10,083 bases of DNA from Elusimicrobiota bacterium (lineage in GTDB: Bacteria; Elusimicrobiota; Elusimicrobia; UBA1565; UBA9628): NCBI GenBank assembly GCA_023700845.1, contig JAMPYD010000044.1:1-10083 (forward strand), written 5' to 3'. Below the pieces are notes generated by a model that had not been told where the DNA came from, did not search any database, and was given only the letters and a program-made list of their open reading frames with translations. Shown one piece after another: positions 6,226 to 10,083 of the stretch. The position numbers and the translations under genes were made by a program. The stretch's first letter is position 1, and each line of letters starts with the position of its first letter.

Positions 6226-6410
6226 ACCGCCACGCGAAGTACGCCGTCGCCTGCGTGGCCTTCATGCTCGCCACCGCGATCCCCTGCCTGATCAAAACCA
6301 CGCCCGTGACCATGTCGCTGTTCTTCTTCGCCGGCATCCCCGTCCTGGCGCTCGGGATGTTCTTCTACCTGAGGTCGCTGATCGAGTTCCTGAAGAGCCA
6401 TTGGATCTGA
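6222..6410 (+). CDS. Small 62-residue protein with two membrane helices, unknown function
   Basis: I do not recognise this gene. It starts by ATGA overlap with the tetraheme cytochrome, and AGGGAG lies 8 bases upstream, so it is very likely translated and coupled to it. The protein has two hydrophobic segments (about residues 7-24 and 30-52) separated by a short polar turn, and ends in a charged tail (FLKSHWI). There are no heme sites; its two cysteines, C11 and C22, are in the first helix. The tight coupling suggests a subunit or assembly helper of the tetraheme quinol dehydrogenase, for example one that stabilises its anchor or quinol site, but this is only inference from position. Confidence 0.75.
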   Translation: MNRHAKYAVACVAFMLATAIPCLIKTTPVTMSLFFFAGIPVLALGMFFYLRSLIEFLKSHWI

Positions 6411-6452
6411 TTTCCCCGTCGGGGAGGGTCAAAAACGGCTCCGATGAGAAAA

Positions 6453-6461
6453 TGTTATAAT
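6453..6461 (+). promoter_or_regulatory. Extended -10 promoter, probably leaderless
   Basis: TGT (6453-6455) directly precedes a perfect TATAAT (6456-6461), forming an extended -10 element. No recognisable -35 exists at 16-18 bases spacing, which extended -10 promoters can do without. Only six bases separate TATAAT from the ATG at 6468, so transcription should begin on or beside the A of the start codon. Consistent with this, the lipoprotein gene has no Shine-Dalgarno sequence. A weak hairpin (6413-6425, TCCCC-GTC-GGGGA) lies upstream but lacks a T-run, so it is not called as a terminator. Confidence 0.7.
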
Positions 6462-6467
6462 CGGCCC

Positions 6468-7055
6468 ATGAGAAACAATTTTTCCTCCCTGCTCACCCTG
6501 TCCGCCGTTGTCCTGATGGCCGCCTGCGGCGAAGAGACGGTCACCCGCGCGCGCGTGCCCAAGGAGGCGGCCCCCGCCGCCGAGGCGCACGGCCCCGGCG
6601 ACGGCCACGACCACGGCGACCACGCCGGGCACGACCACGCCGCCGCCCCGGGCCTGAAATGGACGTTGGCCTCCGGCTGGAAGGAGACCCCCGGCACCGG
6701 GATGCGCCTGGCGACGTGGACGCCCCCGGGCGGCCTCAAGACGGAGGGCACCGTCGTCTCCCTGCCCGGCGACTCGGGCGGAGAGCTGGCCAACGCCAAC
6801 CGCTGGCGCGGACAGATCGGCCTGCCCCCCACCGACGAGGCGGGCCTGGCGGCCGCGCGCACGAAGCTGTCCACGAAGGCCGGCCCCGTGTCGGTCTACG
6901 ATTTCACGAGCGAGGGCGCGTCGAAGACCCGCCTCATCGCCGCCGTGGTCAAGACGGGCGACACGACCTGGTTCTTCAAGCTCATGGGCGACGCCCCGGC
7001 GACCGAGTCCGCGCGCCCCGGCTTCCTGGCGGCCATCAAAAGCCTGACCCCCTGA
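6468..7055 (+). CDS. His-rich lipoprotein linked to cytochrome c maturation genes
   Basis: The 195-residue product starts with a lipoprotein-type signal (hydrophobic 7-19, lipobox-like MAAC with C20 as the lipidated residue). A Pro/Ala linker and a His/Asp/Gly-rich stretch follow, with His at 41, 47, 49, 52, 55 and 57, well suited to binding metal ions such as Cu, Zn or Ni, or possibly heme iron. The remaining domain (about 62-195) contains GMRLATWTPPGG, NRWRGQIGLPP and TTWFFKLMGD. I recall similar domains beside ResB/CcsA genes in PVC-type bacteria but know no established function. Its stop overlaps the resB start by one base, so it belongs to that operon. An ATG at 6444 in frame is rejected because the promoter lies within it and it would spoil the signal sequence. 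A role in handling metal, heme or thiols during cytochrome assembly is a guess from context. Confidence 0.85.
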   Translation: MRNNFSSLLTLSAVVLMAACGEETVTRARVPKEAAPAAEAHGPGDGHDHGDHAGHDHAAAPGLKWTLASGWKETPGTGMRLATWTPPGGLKTEGTVVSLPGDSGGELANANRWRGQIGLPPTDEAGLAAARTKLSTKAGPVSVYDFTSEGASKTRLIAAVVKTGDTTWFFKLMGDAPATESARPGFLAAIKSLTP

Positions 7056-8212
7056 TGCGGAGAAACGACGCGTTGAGCCGGCTCGTCGACGGGCTCAGCT
7101 CGCTGAAGCTGACGATCGCCTGCCTCACCTTGCTGATGGTCCTGGTCGTCGCCTGCACCTTGGCGCAGGTCAACCTCGGCATCCACATGGCCGTCGAGCG
7201 CTACATCCGCTCCTTCCTGGTCTGGTGGGCGCCGGAAGGCTCCGCCCTGCGCCTGCCCGTTTTCCCGGGCGGAGGGCTCGTCGGCGGGCTGCTGCTGATC
7301 AACCTGCTGCTGGCGCAATTCCGGCGCCTCGAGCTGTCGTGGCGCAAGGCCGGGCTCTGGGTCGTGCACATCGGACTCGCCCTGCTGTTCATCGGCGAAT
7401 TCGCCACCGCGATGCTGCAGGTCGAGAGCAACATGGCCATCGACGAGGGCCAGACGAAAAGCTTCAGCGAGGACTACCGCCGCATGGAGGTCGTCGTCAC
7501 GGACGCGACCGCCGCGGAGCACGACGAGGAGTTCGCGATCCCCGACTCCCGGATGCGCTCCGCCCGCGAGATCGAGGACCCCGGCCTCCCCTTCAAGCTC
7601 GTCGTGCGCGCCTACCACCAGAACGCCGCGCTGACCATGAAGGGCCCCGGCGACGCCCCGTCCGGCGCCACCGCCGGGATCGGCGCGGGCATGGCCGTCC
7701 GGCCCCGGCCGCCCGTGACCGCCGACGGGGAGCAGAACACGGCCGTCGCGATCGTCGAGCCCGTGCTCAAGGACGGCCGAAGCCTCGGCGTCTGGCTGCT
7801 GTCGAACGCCCTGGGGGCTCCGCAGGGCTTCATCCACGAGGGGCGGAGCTGGAAGCTGGCCCTGCGCCTGAGGCAGTACCGCCATCCGTTTTCCCTGACG
7901 CTCAAGGACTTCAAGCACGACCGCTATCCCGGCACGAACATCCCCAAGAACTTCTCGAGCCTCGTGCGCCTGAAGGACGAGGCGGCCGGCGACGACCGCG
8001 ACGTGCTGATCTACATGAACTCCCCCCTGCGCCACGGCGGCCTGACCTTCTACCAGGCGAGCTTCGGCAAGGACGACACGCTCTCGGTCCTGCAGGTCGT
8101 GCGCAACCCCGCGTGGACGCTTCCCTATATCTCGTGCGTCCTCGTCTCGCTGGGCCTGCTGTGGCACTTCGGCGTGATGCTGAGAAAATCCCTCGCCGCG
8201 AGGAAGGAATGA
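7055..8212 (+). CDS. resB: ResB/CcsB-like cytochrome c maturation protein (system II)
   Basis: ResB (CcsB, Ccs1) partners CcsA to export heme and attach it covalently to CXXCH motifs outside the inner membrane. The 385-residue product has the usual layout: helix 1 (about 17-36, with the typical LSSLKLTIA start), helices 2 and 3 (about 72-89 and 100-117), a large periplasmic domain, and a final helix (about 355-374). H105 in VVHIGLALL and H371 in the last helix sit within membrane segments. The family motif near the C-terminus is at 321-337, as MNSPLRHGGLTFYQASF (canonical form MNEPLRYxGYTFYQ). The start overlaps the lipoprotein stop as TGATG, and the end overlaps the ccsA start by four bases, so the three genes are translationally coupled. 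The product serves the 14 heme sites encoded upstream and other cytochromes of the cell. Confidence 0.92.
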   Translation: MRRNDALSRLVDGLSSLKLTIACLTLLMVLVVACTLAQVNLGIHMAVERYIRSFLVWWAPEGSALRLPVFPGGGLVGGLLLINLLLAQFRRLELSWRKAGLWVVHIGLALLFIGEFATAMLQVESNMAIDEGQTKSFSEDYRRMEVVVTDATAAEHDEEFAIPDSRMRSAREIEDPGLPFKLVVRAYHQNAALTMKGPGDAPSGATAGIGAGMAVRPRPPVTADGEQNTAVAIVEPVLKDGRSLGVWLLSNALGAPQGFIHEGRSWKLALRLRQYRHPFSLTLKDFKHDRYPGTNIPKNFSSLVRLKDEAAGDDRDVLIYMNSPLRHGGLTFYQASFGKDDTLSVLQVVRNPAWTLPYISCVLVSLGLLWHFGVMLRKSLAARKE

Positions 8213-10050
8213 CGATGAACCGGCTGCAGACGGCGGTGTTCGCCGGCGCCCTGGCGCTGGCCGCGTGGCCGGCGCTCAAGCCCGCGCCCAAGTCCGATTT
8301 CGACCTCGAGGCCTTCGCCCGCCTGCCCGTGCTCGAGGGCGGGCGCGTCAAGCCGGTCGACAGCTTCGCGCGCAGCGCCCTGCTCTCGATGCGGAGCAAG
8401 CAGAGCGTGCCGGTCGACGGCAAGGCCGTGCCCGCCGCGCGCTGGCTTCTCGACGCCGCCTTCAAGCCCGAGGCCGCCGACACCTACCCCGCCTTCGTCG
8501 TCGACGACCCCGAGGTGCTGGGCCTGATCGGCCTAGACCAGGGCAAGACCCGCTACTTCGCCTATTGGCAGATCGAGGCCAAGCGCGACGAGATCGCGAC
8601 CCAGGCCGAGGCCGCCGACCAGGTCGAGAGCGGACGGCGCACGCGCTTCCAGAGCGCCGTGCTCAACCTCCACGGGCGCCTGGCGCTGTACGAGCGCGTC
8701 AAGAACACCTTCATGATCTCCGGCCAGGGCGATCCGGTGATGGAGATGGCCGCCTTCACCTCCTTGCTTCCCGCCGCGATGAGCGCCTTCCACTCCAAGA
8801 AGGCCACGGAGAAGGACCGCCGCCTCATGAAGGCCCTGTCGGAGATGCTGCAGCGCTACAATTTCATCGCCGCGACGGCCGCCTTCAAGGCGATCCCGCC
8901 GAAGGAAGGCGCGCCCGAGGACGACTGGACCAACACCGGCGAGGCCCTGGGCAACCCGACCCGCGGCCAGGACCCGCACCCGAGCCTGGCGTCGTTCGCC
9001 CTGATGGGACGGGCCTACCGCGGCGGAGACGCCGCCGCCTTCAACGCCGCGCTGTCGGAGCATACGGCCTGGCTCGCCCGCTACCGGCCCGAGGCGGCGC
9101 GCAAGGCCCGCTCGGAAGCCCTGTTCAACAAGGCCAACCCCTTCATCACCGGCATGGCGCTCTACATCGCGGCCCTCCTGCTGATCTTCGCCGCCTGGGC
9201 GACGCGGCGCACGGACGCCGCCGCCGCGGCGCGCGCGCTGGCGTGGGCCGCCCTGTCCGTGCACACCGCGGGCCTGCTGGCGCACAGCGTCCTGCAGGGC
9301 CGCCCCCCGGTGACCAACCTCTACTCGTCGGCCGTGTTCGTGGGCTGGGCGGCCGCCGCCCTCGGCCTGTTCGCCGAGCGCTTCCACAAGCGCGGCTTCG
9401 CCGCCGCGGGCGCCTGCGCCATCGGGTTCACGACCTTGATCATCGCCCATCACCTGAAGTCCTCCGGCGACACGATGGAGATGATGCGCGCCGTCCTCGA
9501 CTCGAACTTCTGGCTCGCCACGCACGTCGTCACGATCACGATCGGCTACAGCTCGACCTATCTCGCGGGCATGCTCGGCATCGCCTGGGTCGTGCGCCGG
9601 CATCTTCCGCTGAAGCCCGACCCGGCGGCCTCGAAGGCGCTGTCGGAGCTGGCCTACGGCGTGATCGCCTTCAGCCTGTTTTTCAGCTTCATCGGCACCG
9701 TGCTCGGCGGCATCTGGGCCGACCAGAGCTGGGGCCGCTTCTGGGGCTGGGACCCCAAGGAGAACGGGGCCCTGCTGATCGTGCTGTGGAACGCGCTGAT
9801 CCTCCACGCCCGGTGGGGCGGCTACGCCCGCGAGCGCGGCATCATGCTGATGGCGATCTTCGGCAACATCATCGTGAGCCTGTCCTGGTTCGGCGTGAAC
9901 ATGCTCGGCATCGGCCTGCATTCCTACGGCTTCATGGACAAGGCCTTCCTGTGGCTGTCGGCGTTCTGCGCGCTGCAGCTGGTCCTCCTGCTGCTCGGCG
10001 CCCTCCCCCCGCGCTTCTGGGCCGACCAGCGGGCCGACGGTCGCGCCTGA
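8209..10050 (+). CDS. ccsA: CcsA-type cytochrome c heme lyase with a long soluble N-terminal region
   Basis: The C-terminal half (about residues 310-613) is a multi-helix CcsA/CcmF/CcmC-family membrane domain. It has the heme-handling WWD motif WGRFWGWDPKE at 508-518, the GRPPVTNLYSS segment after membrane H359, and candidate periplasmic heme ligands H439 (THVVTITIGYSS) and H571 (GLHSYGF). Together with ResB it forms the cytochrome c synthetase. The N-terminal half is unusual: a membrane or signal segment (about 6-23) and then roughly 285 mostly soluble residues, beginning FARLPVLEGGRVKPVDSFARS. Standard CcsA is about 300-400 residues. I recall comparable extended forms in PVC and related bacteria, so it is a natural variant rather than an assembly error. 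Starts at 8209 and 8215 are both possible; GAGGAAGG just upstream is spaced better for 8215. The 33 bases after the stop hold only an ATG at 10080 that cannot be assessed. Confidence 0.93.
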   Translation: MTMNRLQTAVFAGALALAAWPALKPAPKSDFDLEAFARLPVLEGGRVKPVDSFARSALLSMRSKQSVPVDGKAVPAARWLLDAAFKPEAADTYPAFVVDDPEVLGLIGLDQGKTRYFAYWQIEAKRDEIATQAEAADQVESGRRTRFQSAVLNLHGRLALYERVKNTFMISGQGDPVMEMAAFTSLLPAAMSAFHSKKATEKDRRLMKALSEMLQRYNFIAATAAFKAIPPKEGAPEDDWTNTGEALGNPTRGQDPHPSLASFALMGRAYRGGDAAAFNAALSEHTAWLARYRPEAARKARSEALFNKANPFITGMALYIAALLLIFAAWATRRTDAAAAARALAWAALSVHTAGLLAHSVLQGRPPVTNLYSSAVFVGWAAAALGLFAERFHKRGFAAAGACAIGFTTLIIAHHLKSSGDTMEMMRAVLDSNFWLATHVVTITIGYSSTYLAGMLGIAWVVRRHLPLKPDPAASKALSELAYGVIAFSLFFSFIGTVLGGIWADQSWGRFWGWDPKENGALLIVLWNALILHARWGGYARERGIMLMAIFGNIIVSLSWFGVNMLGIGLHSYGFMDKAFLWLSAFCALQLVLLLLGALPPRFWADQRADGRA

Positions 10051-10083
10051 CCTGAGCTCGCGTAGTCGCGTCCGGCGGGATGA

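Noticed and set aside
6413..6425. Hairpin TCCCC-GTC-GGGGA as a terminator after the 62-residue gene
   Set aside because: The stem is only five pairs and no T-run follows on either strand.
8533..9921. 462-codon minus-strand open frame opposite ccsA
   Set aside because: It is antisense to clear CcsA motifs and shows shadow-type composition; no promoter or ribosome site was seen.

Overview
This GC-rich window from an unidentified bacterium carries what looks like a compact locus for moving electrons across the cell envelope with multiheme c-type cytochromes. Genes for making heme, attaching it to cytochromes and regulating the system lie alongside. Taxonomy is uncertain. The bacterium is Gram-negative-like, since it encodes an outer-membrane beta-barrel, and it matures cytochrome c by system II (ResB/CcsA). 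The long soluble N-terminal region on CcsA and the linked lipoprotein resemble arrangements I associate with uncultured groundwater or sediment lineages and the PVC group. The sequence alone does not settle this.

Layout. At the left edge, on the minus strand, is the 5' end of a radical SAM gene (1-274). A short divergent intergenic region follows with a promoter and an ATTGAC-N9-GTCAAT palindrome. Rightward come a short hemA (372-1418) and an overlapping Crp/Fnr-family regulator (1415-2131). Fourteen bases after the regulator is a near-perfect FNR-type box. It precedes a decaheme cytochrome of the MtrA/DmsE/PioA family (2255-3193) and an MtrB/PioB-type outer-membrane barrel (3207-5558). A strong intrinsic terminator at 5576-5608 closes that unit. 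A new promoter then drives a NapC/NirT-type tetraheme cytochrome (5695-6225) overlapped by a 62-residue two-helix membrane protein (6222-6410). Finally, an extended -10 promoter placed almost on top of its start codon begins a tight three-gene unit: a His-rich lipoprotein (6468-7055), ResB (7055-8212) and a large CcsA (8209-10050).

How the genes fit together (inference). The tetraheme protein would take electrons from menaquinol or ubiquinol in the inner membrane. The decaheme protein would carry them through the periplasm and plug into the barrel, forming a conduit across the outer membrane. The electrons could go out to a mineral or metal, or come in from Fe(II). No outer-surface MtrC/OmcA-type cytochrome is present, so the conduit is of the two-component PioAB/MtoAB kind or its outer partner is encoded elsewhere. 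HemA, and possibly the radical SAM protein, would supply heme. ResB/CcsA would attach it to the 14 CXXCH sites encoded here. The Crp/Fnr protein is the obvious candidate regulator.

Most notable: the FNR box paired with a regulator that has FNR-type recognition residues but no FNR-type iron-sulfur cysteines; a HemA lacking its dimerisation domain; a probable leaderless mRNA for the His-rich lipoprotein; and two poorly characterised envelope proteins tied to the cytochrome genes. No tRNA, rRNA, CRISPR array or insertion sequence was seen.
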